Under the pieces are notes generated by a model. It saw only the letters and a list, made by a program, of their open reading frames with translations. It was not told where the DNA came from and made no database searches. Below, in pieces: positions 32,566 to 41,059 of a stretch of DNA of 64,000 nucleotides (positions are counted from its first letter, which is position 1; each line of letters begins with the position of its first letter). This DNA is from Actinomycetota bacterium (GTDB taxonomy: Bacteria; Actinomycetota; Actinomycetes; Streptosporangiales; Streptosporangiaceae). Location of the stretch: positions 15,515 to 79,514 of the forward strand of contig PMSU01000083.1 in NCBI GenBank assembly GCA_003168255.1, written 5' to 3'. The position numbers and the translations under genes were made by a program.

Positions 32566-32919
32566 TCAGGCGGGCTGCCACAGCTCGACCCGGTTGCCCT
32601 CGGGATCGGTGACCCAGCCGAACCGGCCGACACCCTCCATGTCCTGCGTCTCCTTGGCCACGTCCGCTCCCTTGGCGCGCAATTGCGCGAGCATCGCATC
32701 CAGGTCGCGGACCCGGAAGTTGAGCATGGCCTGCTGGGCGCGGGACCCGAAGTAGCCGGTCTCAGACTCGAACGTCGCGAACACGGTCACCCCGGCTTCC
32801 TGACGCCACAGGCCGTTCTCATCGGCGTCCAGGCCCAGGCAATCGCGATACCACGCGCCCAGGGCCGCCGGGTCGGCGGCCCGCATGAAGTACCCGCCGA
32901 TGCCAATCACACGTTCCAT
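32566..32919 (-). CDS. VOC/glyoxalase-like protein
   Basis: From the ATG at 32919 the protein has 117 residues: GIGGYFMRAADPAALGAWYRDCLGLDADENG, AMLNFRVRDLDAMLAQLRAKGADVAKETQDMEGVGRFGWVTDPEGNRVELWQP. The final WVTDPEGNRVELWQP is the classic VOC metal-binding strand (Glu ligand). It probably acts on a small toxic electrophile or as a dioxygenase-like enzyme; the exact reaction is unknown. Confidence 0.85.
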   Translation of the reverse strand: MERVIGIGGYFMRAADPAALGAWYRDCLGLDADENGLWRQEAGVTVFATFESETGYFGSRAQQAMLNFRVRDLDAMLAQLRAKGADVAKETQDMEGVGRFGWVTDPEGNRVELWQPA

Positions 32920-33052
32920 GCCGCAATCTTGCCAGGACCGCAATCGTCCGCTTGACACCCGAGGTCGCCTGCCCTCTGCACGGCGAGGAAGCTCACCGCA
33001 GCGGTCCGGGCATCGGGCACCACGCTCACCGATCTCTTCGGGGTCGGCCCGG

Positions 33053-33913
33053 TCATTGCCGCCACCGTGATCGGCTGTGTCCGCGATAGCAGCCGCAACA
33101 GCACCGCGCGCCGCCGCGCTCCGCGTTGCCGTGCAGGAACAGGTTCGCTGTCTGCTCGTCGAGCTGGAGGCTGGCGAGGTCGCGCAGGCAGTCGGACGCG
33201 GGCCAGGCAGGGTGATTGGATCCGAAGAGCACCTTGTGCCGTCCGTGGCCGCGGAGGTAGTCGACGAGCTCGCGGGGGTACCGGCTGGCGGTGTAGGCGG
33301 AGGTGTCGATGTAGACGTTGGGGTACTTGGTGGCCAGCGAGATCATCTCCGCGGTCCACGGGTAGCCGATGTGACCGCCCACGATGACCAGCTCGGGGAA
33401 CTCGAGCGCGACGGTGTCCAGGTACGGGATCGGCCGGCCCGGCTCGGACGGGCACAACGGCCCGGTGTGGCCGACCTGCAGGCAGAACGGGATCCCCAGT
33501 TGCACGCATTCGGCGTACAGCGGGTAGTACCGGCGGTCGCTGGGCGGCAGGTTCCACAGCCACGGCACCACCCGCAGCGCACGGAAACCAAGATCGCGGA
33601 CGCAGCGCCGCAGTTCCCGCACCGCCTCCATCGGGCGGGCGAGATCCACCGCCGCGACACCGGCGAACCGGCCCGGATGGCCACGGACCATCGCGGCGAC
33701 GGCGTCATTGGAGATCAGCGGCCCCCGCGGCCCCCACCACGCGCACAGCATCCCGGTCCGCACCCCCGCCGTGTCCATCGCTGCCACGGTCGCCTCCACC
33801 GGCACCTCGCCCCCGGCCAGCTACCCGTGGCTCCAGCGCCGCAGCGAGTCAAACACCGGATCCGCCAGGAACTCCGCCGACGGGTGCTGCATCCAGGCGT
33901 CGATAATCACCAC
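33053..33913 (-). pseudogene. Amidohydrolase (TIM-barrel) with in-frame TAG
   Basis: A GTG at 33913 behind GGAGG begins VIIDAWMQHPSAEFLADPVFDSLRRWSHG. A TAG (33821-33823) follows, then the frame continues LAGGEVPVEATVAAMDTAGVRTGMLCAWWGPRG...RFAGVAAVDLARP...GIPFCLQVGHTGP...LVIVGGHIGYPW...VYIDTSAYTASRYP...VLFGSNHPAWPA. This is an amidohydrolase_2 / ACMSD-type barrel with the HIG and SNHP metal-site motifs. The C-terminus after LFLHGNAERGG is also out of frame. The protein could be made only from an internal start lacking the first metal-binding His-containing strand. Confidence 0.75.
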
Positions 33914-34106
33914 ACGGGCCTCCGGTACCGCGCCAGCATCCACAACAGCCCAGGGAATCACGGCGAGGACCGGGACCGGAAGGCGGTACCGGCACCACCG
34001 ACACGCCGTTGATGCGACTCCGTCACCCCAGGGAGTCTGGCGGGTCGCCGCCTGTCATGGGCCGAGGGATGTCCGATACGCAGCGCCCGTTAGCTGTGCA
34101 GCGGCT

Positions 34107-34368
34107 TTATGGGCGGCTTGCAAGTAGCTCGGATGGGTCGCGCCATGCGTATGTCAGGGTGATCGGCTTGCCGTTGAGCCGGGCGGGGTCTCCGCCTGGT
34201 GGTGGGACATGGAGGCGCTTTACGCAAACACCGCCCTGCGCGGTGTAGAAAGCGCGGGCATCGCTGTTTTGCTCGAGGCCCGGCCAGGTCGAGCTTGATG
34301 ACCGGCGTCTGGCGCAGGTAGGGGCCGATCGTGTCGTAGGCATGGTGAATATCGTCATGCGTGATCAC
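34107..34368 (-). pseudogene. Chimera: threonine dehydratase start joined to GNAT end
   Basis: From the GTG at 34368 (GGAGAGGAG upstream) the frame reads ITHDDIHHAYDTIGPYLRQTPVIKLDLAG, the N-terminus of a PLP-dependent threonine/serine dehydratase. At about 34285 the DNA switches to LEQNSDARAFYTAQGGVCVKRLHVPPPGGDPARLNGKPITLTYAWRDPSELL, the C-terminus of a GNAT acetyltransferase, in a different frame. An illegitimate deletion has joined two unrelated genes. Neither product is functional. Confidence 0.65.
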
Positions 34369-34384
34369 CGGGCGCTCCTCTCCG

Positions 34385-34747
34385 TCAAGCGCCGAGTTCG
34401 GCGATGGCCTCGATCTCGACCGGGGTGTCCAGCGGGAGCGCAGCGACGCCGATCGCGGAGCGAGCATGCGCGCCCGCGTCGCCGAGCACGTCCAGGAACA
34501 GGCGCGAGGCACCATCGGCGACCTGCGGCTGACTGGTGAAATCGGGAGTGCTCGCGACGAACACCGTGATCTTCACCAGCCGCCCGACCGCGTACAGCGA
34601 TCCGGCTGCGGCGTTCAGCTGGGCGAGCACGTTGAGCGCGCACATCCGGGCCGCCGCCTGGCCGTCGGTGACGCCGACATCGCGCTCGCCGGCACGTACC
34701 TGCAGAATACCGGCTGAACGCCGGACGGTAGTGACGTGTTCGGCCAC
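34385..34747 (-). CDS. RidA-family imine deaminase
   Basis: The frame reads MAEHVTTVRRSAGILQVRAG and MCALNVLAQLNAAAGSLYAVGRLVKITVFVASTPDFTSQPQVADGASRLFLDVLGDAGAHARSAIGVAALPLDTPVEIEAIAEL. These are the RidA/YjgF hallmark segments, including the Arg of ARSAIGVAALP and the late Glu. RidA hydrolyses reactive enamine/imine intermediates made by threonine dehydratases. The fragment of such a dehydratase 16 bases downstream shows the ancestral operon. The N-terminal ~25 residues differ from the family and may be degenerate. Confidence 0.72.
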   Translation of the reverse strand: MAEHVTTVRRSAGILQVRAGERDVGVTDGQAAARMCALNVLAQLNAAAGSLYAVGRLVKITVFVASTPDFTSQPQVADGASRLFLDVLGDAGAHARSAIGVAALPLDTPVEIEAIAELGA

Positions 34748-35097
34748 GCCTGGGCAATCGGCCGCGGCGCGATGCCGGCGGCCGCGCTGTGCAGACCCGC
34801 GTAGTCGCCGAGAACGACCGAGTCGCCTCCATCAGCTTGTGGGACGGCACGATCACCCAGAGCGGCTCGGCAGTCGGCTTCACCTCGGCCGATTTCTCCG
34901 CATCGGCGTCGACATCTCGGCCGCAGGTTCGGCGCTGTTAGGACGCCCAACCCGCCTCTCCCGGCAAGCGGCCTAGCCCTCCGCCAGGCCAGGATGGGAG
35001 CGGGGCATGACGCCTAGCACGCAGCATGCCGCGTCGGGGCCGATAGCTCAGAGGGGAGACACACTGAGGCTAGCGAGGAGCGTCAAGGAGGGTGCAG
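34748..35097. other. Intergenic, no gene seen
   Basis: No supported gene. A strong AAGGAGG at 35085-35091 belongs to the next gene. Confidence 0.4.
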
Positions 35098-36648
35098 TTG
35101 GCGGGGAATGAGGGTCCAGGGTATGGCTCGGTGCGGCTTGCTTCGGCCGCCGGTCGTTGGGTGCTGGCGGTGGCGGTGCTGGGCGATTCGATGATTTTGC
35201 TGGAGGCGACGGTTGTCAACGTGGCGTTGCCGACGATCGGCCGTGATCTCAGCGCGGGCGTCGCGGGGTTGCAGTGGACGCTGAACGGCTATGTGCTTGC
35301 GCTCGCGGCGCTTGTCTTGGTGGGCGGTTCGCTCAGCGATATCTACGGCCGGCGTCGCATATTCATCCTGGGGGTGGTGGTCTTCGTGGCCGCGTCGGCG
35401 CTTTGCGCGGCCGCCCCGACGATCGGGCTGCTCGTTGCTGCCCGGTTCGTTCAGGGGATTGGGGGGGCTCTGCTTACACCAGGGAGCCTTGCGATCATCG
35501 AGGCGGTCTTTCATCCCGATGATCGCACCCGGGCGATCGGTGCGTGGGCAGGTCTGGGTGCCGTCGCGGGCGCGATTGGCCCCACCGTCGGCGGGTACCT
35601 GACCGACGCGGTGTCGTGGCGCGCAGTCTTCCTGATCAATATTCCGCTCGGGGTTTTTGTCGTCGTGGCCGCGGTTGTCCATGTGCCAGAGACCCGGGAC
35701 CCAACGCGTGCCGGCGGCCTGGATCTGCGCGGCGCCGCGCTCGCCGCGCTGGCCATCGCAGCTGTGTGCTTTGCGCTGATCGAGGCGTCCGGGGGGCTGA
35801 CACCAGCGGTGATTGCCGCCTCGGCCGCCGGCCTGGCCGCCGCAGCTGCCTTTGTCGCCGTTGAGCGGCGGGCCAGGCACCCGATGCTTCCACTGGAGTT
35901 GTTCCGCTCCCGCCAATTCGCCAGCGCCAACCTGCTCGCGCTGGTCACCTATGCGGCGCTCGGCGGCGTGATCTTCCTGTTCGTCGCGTTCCTGCAGATC
36001 ACACTCGGCTACACCGCACTTCAAGCCGGTGCCGCCACACTGCCGATCACCTTGCTGCTACTGACCCTCTCCACCCCATCGGGAGCGATCGCCCAGCGAA
36101 TCGGCCCGCGGATCCCGCTGACGATCGGAGCACTCCTGGCCGGTGCCGGACTGCTGCTGATGGCGCAGATCCACCCCGGCGACAGGTACCTCCCCTCGGT
36201 GTTGCCCTCGCTGGTCGTATTCGGGGTCGGTCTCGCCGCACTGATCACCCCGATCACCGCGACGGTCCTGGCGAGCGTCGATTCACGGCACTCCGGGATC
36301 GCTTCCGCCGTTAATAACGCGCTCTCGCGCCTCGGTCAAATGATCGCGGTTGCCGCCCTCCCCCTTGCCGCGGGGCTTTCCGGCTCCGCCTTCGAGGACC
36401 CTGCCAGAATGGCAGCCGGCTTCCCGGTCGCCATGACCGTTGCCGCAGGGGCGTCTTTCGCAGCCGCGCTGCTCGCCTGGACGACGATCAGCAACGACGT
36501 CCTGAGCCGACCCGGTACCGACACCGAACCAGTACCGAAGGAACTCCCGCCCTCTGTTCAGCGACACTGCGCAGTGGCAGGGACCCCGCTGGCTATGTCA
36601 CCCAATCCACGGCCCAGTTCCCGCCCACCAACAGCCAAGGAGTCATGA
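35098..36648 (+). CDS. MFS multidrug exporter, DHA2/EmrB-QacA type
   Basis: The AAGGAGG at 35085-35091 is six bases before TTG 35098, so TTG is preferred to the GTG at 35092, which touches the Shine-Dalgarno. The 516-residue protein is rich in hydrophobic helices (14 expected). It has LGDSMILLEATVVNVALPTIGRDL (motif D1), GSLSDIYGRRRIF (motif A), RFVQGIGGALLTPGSLAII (motif B) and GPTVGGYLTDAVSWRAVFLINIPLG (motif C, antiporter). It is an inner-membrane proton-driven drug exporter. The last ~50 residues are hydrophilic and Pro/Ser-rich. Confidence 0.9.
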   Translation: MAGNEGPGYGSVRLASAAGRWVLAVAVLGDSMILLEATVVNVALPTIGRDLSAGVAGLQWTLNGYVLALAALVLVGGSLSDIYGRRRIFILGVVVFVAASALCAAAPTIGLLVAARFVQGIGGALLTPGSLAIIEAVFHPDDRTRAIGAWAGLGAVAGAIGPTVGGYLTDAVSWRAVFLINIPLGVFVVVAAVVHVPETRDPTRAGGLDLRGAALAALAIAAVCFALIEASGGLTPAVIAASAAGLAAAAAFVAVERRARHPMLPLELFRSRQFASANLLALVTYAALGGVIFLFVAFLQITLGYTALQAGAATLPITLLLLTLSTPSGAIAQRIGPRIPLTIGALLAGAGLLLMAQIHPGDRYLPSVLPSLVVFGVGLAALITPITATVLASVDSRHSGIASAVNNALSRLGQMIAVAALPLAAGLSGSAFEDPARMAAGFPVAMTVAAGASFAAALLAWTTISNDVLSRPGTDTEPVPKELPPSVQRHCAVAGTPLAMSPNPRPSSRPPTAKES

Positions 36649-36843
36649 CCGTCTCGCAACACAACGCATTGTGTGCCGCTCACACTCCGCCGCCCTGGCC
36701 TGCCCAGCCAGCATGACCGTCGGCGGCACCGGCACCTGGACGCTGGCCTCACTAGCCAGCGGCGCCTCGGCGAAATTGGCCATCACCGTCAGGGCCAGCG
36801 TGGTGTACGTCCCGGGGAGAGGTTTGTCGCGCGTGGGCAGTGG

Positions 36844-37269
36844 TTACGGGACGGTCCCGCGGGGCACGACCCATTGGGCTGGCTGGCCAGTGACCTGGGC
36901 GATGATGTCGTAGTCACCGTCGTAGTGCAGCAGTGTGACGCGTTCTCGTTCGGCGACTGCAGCGATGAGCAAGTCGGGAAAGCCGACCGCGCGCATGCGC
37001 CCGCTGCGCCACAGCGTGGCTTGGACATCAAGTGCGCGCCGCCAGTCCTCATCGTGGGTGGCGAGCCATTCATAGCCGGTGTCGCGGTCGGCTCGCTGCT
37101 GGTCGAATTCCGCGCTGCTCCTTGTCGCCCTTCCGAGTTCGAACTCGATGACGCCGCAGGTGACTACCACTCCCGCATCGATCAGCGGGGTAAGCACGGC
37201 GGCAACCGCGGGGTGGCGGAGCCGGGCTAGCGCGCTGGTGTCTGCCAGGTGGCTGGCTACCGCTGCCAT
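36844..37269 (-). CDS. vapC: VapC-like PIN-domain ribonuclease toxin
   Basis: The 141-residue PIN domain has HLADTSALARLRHP (first Asp), VVTCGVIEFELGRATRSSAEF (Glu), FPDLLIAAVAERERVTLLHYDGDYDII (two further Asp residues). These acidic residues coordinate Mg2+ for RNA cleavage. The ATG at 37269 overlaps the antitoxin gene end by 13 bases. VapC toxins cleave tRNA or rRNA when not held by VapB. Confidence 0.85.
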   Translation of the reverse strand: MAAVASHLADTSALARLRHPAVAAVLTPLIDAGVVVTCGVIEFELGRATRSSAEFDQQRADRDTGYEWLATHDEDWRRALDVQATLWRSGRMRAVGFPDLLIAAVAERERVTLLHYDGDYDIIAQVTGQPAQWVVPRGTVP

Positions 37270-37436
37270 GCGGCGTGCATCACGTCTTCATCTTCGAGGT
37301 CAGGCAGGCCACCAGAGGTGAGTCTTTGCAGGTCCCGGCGTCGCGCCGCTAGCGCAGCGACCTCGCGGAGAGCGGCGTTCACGGTATCCTTCTTGGTCTG
37401 GGTATGCAGTACCCGCTGGATATATCCGATGGCCAT
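37257..37436 (-). CDS. VapB-like antitoxin
   Basis: The 59-residue frame reads MAIGYIQRVLHTQTKKDTVNAALREVAALAARR...LTSGGLPDLEDEDVMHAAWQR. The TKKDTVNAALREV segment is the ribbon-helix-helix region typical of DUF2191/VapB antitoxins, and the acidic tail would bind VapC. The canonical N-terminal strand (RTTVTLDDDLL) is absent or replaced, so DNA binding may be impaired. It overlaps vapC. Confidence 0.7.
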   Translation of the reverse strand: MAIGYIQRVLHTQTKKDTVNAALREVAALAARRRDLQRLTSGGLPDLEDEDVMHAAWQR

Positions 37437-37735
37437 GACCGTAGCCGCGAGACCCGGAAGAGTCGACCGCTTCTGCCGCGAAGAGGAACGTTATACCCAT
37501 GAGCTTCCGCGTACAGAACTGGTGCATCTGCGTGAGGCCAGCCGTGCTGGCAGAGCCGACTTCGAGCCGCGCGTAATCGGCAGGGCGATCTGATTGGCTG
37601 CGGGTTCGTCCTTGGTGGTGCCAAGCTGCGGGGGTCGAGATGGGCGAATCCGCCGTCGGCTTCAGCGCAGCGCGGTCCGGATTGTCAGGTGCCGCGTTGC
37701 TGGCCGGGACAGGGGGCAGGCCCGGGGGGCGTGGC
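37437..37735. other. Intergenic, no gene seen
   Basis: The stretch lies between the vapB start and the yciO-like stop and should include the vapBC promoter. Nothing else is supported. Confidence 0.4.
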
Positions 37736-38356
37736 TCACTCGAAACCGGACGTGTCACCCGCTCCGCGGCGCAGGATCTCGGGCTCCTCCTGAGAGAAAT
37801 CGATGACGGTTGTCGGCTCGGTACCGCAGTCACCGCAGTCGATCACGGCGTCCACGGCATGGCCGAGCTGCTCGGCGATCTCCCACCCCTGGGTCATGGG
37901 CTCCTCCTGGCCGGGCAGCAGCAGGGTGCTCGAGACGAGCGGCTCCCCGAGTTCGGCGAGCAGCGCCTGAGTCACCGCGTGCCGCGGGATCCGCACCCCG
38001 ACGGTTTTCTTTCCCGGGTGCTGCAGCCTGCGCGGTACGTCCCTGGTCGCCGGCAGGATGAAGGTATAGCTGCCCGGGGTGACCGCCCGGACCGCCCGGA
38101 ACACCCGGTTCGAGACATGCACGAACTGCCCGAGCTGGGCAAAGTCCCGGCACACCAGCGTGAGGTGGTGCCGTTCATCCAGGTGGCGGATCGACCGGAT
38201 CCTCGCGTTGCCGTCCCTATTGCCGAGCTGGCAGCCCAGCGCGTAGCAGGAGTCCGTCGGGTAGGCGATCACGCCCCCCGCGCGGACGATTCCGGCGATC
38301 TGAACGATCGCGCGCTGCTGCGGGCTGGCCGGATGGACGTCGAAGTACCTGGCCAC
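37736..38356 (-). CDS. yciO: YciO-type Sua5/TsaC-family protein
   Basis: From the GTG at 38356 the protein has 206 residues, the same length as E. coli YciO. It follows that protein along its length: ARYFDVHPASPQQRAIVQIAGIVRAGGVIAYPTDSCYALGC, then RDFAQLGQFVHVSNRVFRAVRAVTPGSYTFIL, the KTVGVRIPRHAV segment, and PTTVIDFSQEEPEILRRGAGD. The family makes threonylcarbamoyl-AMP for tRNA t6A37. YciO is a paralogue of the main enzyme with weaker or unclear physiological contribution. This may be a chromosomal rather than island gene. Confidence 0.85.
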   Translation of the reverse strand: MARYFDVHPASPQQRAIVQIAGIVRAGGVIAYPTDSCYALGCQLGNRDGNARIRSIRHLDERHHLTLVCRDFAQLGQFVHVSNRVFRAVRAVTPGSYTFILPATRDVPRRLQHPGKKTVGVRIPRHAVTQALLAELGEPLVSSTLLLPGQEEPMTQGWEIAEQLGHAVDAVIDCGDCGTEPTTVIDFSQEEPEILRRGAGDTSGFE

Positions 38357-38737
38357 CCGACGAGCATAAAGGCCATCGCCCGCCGCCCGCCGATCCTTCG
38401 CACGGACGCGGGACCCGCCGGTCTTCACGGCCGATGACCGGGTACAAAGCGAGCTGGCGGCCGTGCAGATCTGGTTCTCCTGCGTACAACCCCACTCTGA
38501 GAGGCGCGCCGCGGGCTTCCGCTCATGCCTGTTGACTGAACTACCGGACCCTGACTCACCTTGCGCATTTGTGTAGCAGCCTTGAGCTGCGGTAACTCCC
38601 AAAGTTGCAACTCGACTTGGATTGTTCAGTGAATGCCGATGAGCGGGCACGTCGTTCTGCCCGCCCTCCGAGAAATCCAGTTGCGAGTGGCCGGCATCGG
38701 ATGTCTGATTGATCAGCCGCCAATCACGGGAGAGAAC
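38357..38737. other. Intergenic, no gene seen
   Basis: The divergent region between yciO and the GNAT gene. Reading frames here lack coding character. Confidence 0.4.
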
Positions 38738-39319
38738 ATGACGGGCACGTCGCTGCCTGCCCCCACGCTGCACACCGCTCGCCTCCGACTGCGTCCCTTC
38801 GACGACGCGGATGCGAACGACCTCTTCGCGCTGCACAGCAGCGCCTGCGTGCTGCGCTACTGGGACGCGCCGCCGTGGAGCGAACGCGCGCGCGCCGAGC
38901 GGTTCATCATGGCTTGCCGGCAGATGGCGCAGGAGGGCACCGGGGCGAGGCTGGCCGTGGATCGTGTCTGCGACGGGGCGTTCATCGGCTGGTGCAGCCT
39001 GAACCGGTGGAATCCGGACTACCGCAGCGCGTCGCTGGGCTACTGCTTCGACGATGCAGCGTGGGGCCACGGCTACGCGACGGAGGCCGCGCACGTCTTG
39101 CTGCGGTGGGCATTCGACACGCTGGACCTCAATCGCGTCCAGGCTGAGACCGATACGCGCAACGTGGCATCTGCCCGCGTGCTGGAGAAGCTCGGCTTCG
39201 TGCGTGAAGGGACATTGCGGGAAGACTGCGTCGTGAACGGCGAGGTCTCTGACTCGTGGGTCTACGGGCTGATCAGGCGAGAGTGGCGGCCGTCGTCCGA
39301 GCCGGTTCCCGCCCGCTGA
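38738..39319 (+). CDS. RimJ/RimL-type GNAT acetyltransferase
   Basis: From the ATG at 38738 (GGGAGAGAAC upstream) the protein has 193 residues. It has the RimJ/L layout: TLHTARLRLRPFDDADANDLFALHSS, SASLGYCFDDAAWGHGYATEAAHVLLRWAFDTLDLNRVQAETDTRNVASARVLEKLGFVREGTLRE. The acetyl-CoA loop is AWGHGYATEA and the C-terminal signature is NVASARVLEKLGF. It acetylates an amino group of a protein or small molecule. Confidence 0.88.
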   Translation: MTGTSLPAPTLHTARLRLRPFDDADANDLFALHSSACVLRYWDAPPWSERARAERFIMACRQMAQEGTGARLAVDRVCDGAFIGWCSLNRWNPDYRSASLGYCFDDAAWGHGYATEAAHVLLRWAFDTLDLNRVQAETDTRNVASARVLEKLGFVREGTLREDCVVNGEVSDSWVYGLIRREWRPSSEPVPAR

Positions 39320-39495
39320 GTCCTCGCTCCCTCGCGAGACGTCGCCCGGCACCCGAGTGTTTCGCTTCACCGAGTCGAGGGGCCGACACGGGGCACTCTC
39401 ATAGCCGCGATGGGGGACGCCTGCCACCTGCCGCGATGACCATCGTGGCACGCTGCCAGTGTGCGCGTGCTATTGCGTTGCGCGAGCGGAGAGCT

Positions 39496-39996
39496 TCAGC
39501 TGTCGCCGGGACCAGGGACGCCGCACAGATCGGCCAGCACCTGGCCGGCGGCGTGCACGGGCAGCGCCCAGGTCTGCAGGCCGACCACGCCATCCACCTC
39601 GATGCCGCCGAGACGCCGCGCGCCCTCGACCACCCCGGCCGTGATCGGGCCGTAGATGCCGTCGACGACGAGCACCGGATCGGAACTGGGTGCGAACTGG
39701 CCCCGTCCCTCATTCAGCGCAGTCTGCAGCTTGCCGACCACCGGTCCCTGCGATCCCTCGGCCAAGGTCGGCGGCTGCGGGCCATCGCCGCCGAGCTTGC
39801 CCCAGGTGACCGGGCCGACGATGCCGTCGACGGTGATGTTCACCTGCGCCTGGAACTGCTCCACGGCCGCCTTGGTCACCGGGCCGAAGATGCCGTCGAT
39901 CTGATCATCGCTCAGGGTGCGGCGCACCAGGAGGTATTGCGCCCACCGGACCACAGGTCCGGTCGCGCCTTCGGAGATAGTTGGGGGTGTGAGCAT
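39496..39996 (-). CDS. Peptidoglycan-binding protein with two PG_binding_1 domains
   Basis: The 166-residue protein consists of two peptidoglycan-binding modules. The first is about 5-70, ISEGATGPVVRWAQYLLVRRTLSDDQIDGIFGPVTKAAVEQFQAQ...VDGIVGPVTWGKL. The second is about 80-150, LAEGSQGPVVGKLQTALNEG...LVVDGIYGPITAGVVEGARRLGGIEVDGVVGLQTWA. There is no signal peptide and no catalytic domain. Either it is exported by another route or it is the binding part of a truncated hydrolase or effector. Confidence 0.85.
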   Translation of the reverse strand: MLTPPTISEGATGPVVRWAQYLLVRRTLSDDQIDGIFGPVTKAAVEQFQAQVNITVDGIVGPVTWGKLGGDGPQPPTLAEGSQGPVVGKLQTALNEGRGQFAPSSDPVLVVDGIYGPITAGVVEGARRLGGIEVDGVVGLQTWALPVHAAGQVLADLCGVPGPGDS

Positions 39997-40664
39997 GGCT
40001 TGCTCCTATCCTCGCTTGTCCGCGGGCCAGCCTTGCGGGCCGGCCGTCCTTTATCCGGAGCAGGCGGTCGCTTCCCTGATACATCGGCCCCGGGGGAAGG
40101 AAAAGCCGGGCACGCTCTTGCGGGAACCCAGGCCACCCGGCACAGGCGTCCAGCCCGGCTTTGCCAACCGCGCCCGTTGGCCTGGTGACGGCGGGCCCTG
40201 CTTGATGCCGTGGCCAGGTCCACCCGAGGGTTGCGCGCCACGCCAGCCCTGGCCACGGGAAAGACGCGCCCGGCAGCGGTTGCGGTCGGACCCATGCCAG
40301 AACACGACGGCCGTGCGGGCAGTAAGGTCCCTCGCCTGCGATCGCGTGAACCCGCAGCTCCAGCCGCTGGATGGCCGCTGCCCTGGGCAAAGATCCATCG
40401 CGGCCTGCCAGCGAGAATGCGCGGGTCTGCCGCGAAAAGGTACGCCTGCAACAGACACCCTTGCTGGTGAACCTCGGGGAGCAGGACCTAGCCCCGTACT
40501 ACTCACGTCCAGATCGACACGGCAGGCACTGACCACGGAAGGTGATCAGGTTATTGCTACCAGCCGCGCACACTCCCGTCAATCTGCGTGTGGGTCAGTT
40601 CGATTCCGATGACAGCATGAGGCATTCAGGTCTGGATGTTCTGTGCTGCTTGCGGTGGTGAGCC
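39997..40664. other. Intergenic, no gene seen
   Basis: A 668-bp stretch with several overlapping open frames of random composition. I see no gene. Confidence 0.4.
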
Positions 40665-40931
40665 TTATCGTGTCTGCCGGCCGCCGCAGATGCCGTGGCA
40701 GGTGCTTCCGTCGGAAAGCCTGCCCCAGCCGCCACAGTCTGGGCAGTCACGACCGGGGACATAGGGACGCCGGCCTACCGTGCGGGTGTTCTTGTTGATG
40801 AACGTCCGGTAGAACGCTAGCGGCCCGAGCACCACGACCAGCAGCAGGAAAGCCCAGAAATGCCCGGTGAGCGTAAGGGCAGTACACGATAGCGCGAATA
40901 CGACTGTGACAATGGATGCTAGTTTTCTCAT
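40665..40931 (-). CDS. Small membrane protein with CxxC motifs
   Basis: The 88-residue protein has GGGGAGG upstream of the ATG at 40931. Two hydrophobic segments lie at about 5-23 (ASIVTVVFALSCTALTLTG) and 26-43 (WAFLLLVVVLGPLAFY). A cytoplasmic tail with RDCPDCGGWGRLSDGSTCHGICGG looks like a DnaJ-type or zinc-ribbon motif (CPDCGGxG). It has the same promoter design as 29215-29730 (paired GGGCC palindromes, same spacing and distance). The function is unknown. Confidence 0.65.
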   Translation of the reverse strand: MRKLASIVTVVFALSCTALTLTGHFWAFLLLVVVLGPLAFYRTFINKNTRTVGRRPYVPGRDCPDCGGWGRLSDGSTCHGICGGRQTR

Positions 40932-41012
40932 TTACTTTCCTCCCCTTGATCAGTCCTCCCCTAGGTCGGGAGCAGTAGACCCAGCGTGCGTCCTGCCGGA
41001 GCCTGACGGCAG

Positions 41013-41059
41013 GGGCCAAGCGGCCCAATTGAGCGCGCCAGATGTGGGCCGAACGGCCC
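41013..41059 (-). promoter_or_regulatory. Paired GGGCC(A/G)-type operators upstream of 40931 gene
   Basis: GGGCCAAGCGGCCC (41013-41026, imperfect) and GGGCCGAACGGCCC (41046-41059, perfect outer arms) are 33 bp apart. The nearer one ends 81 bp from the ATG. Reverse-complemented, about 100 bp here align with 29076-29175 by eye, including GGGCGGT, CTGGCG and GTCTACTGCTCC-like blocks. Confidence 0.55.

Noticed and set aside
35083-36024. 313-residue minus-strand ORF under the MFS gene
   Set aside because: Low-complexity His/Arg/Asp composition and full overlap with a clear 14-helix exporter.
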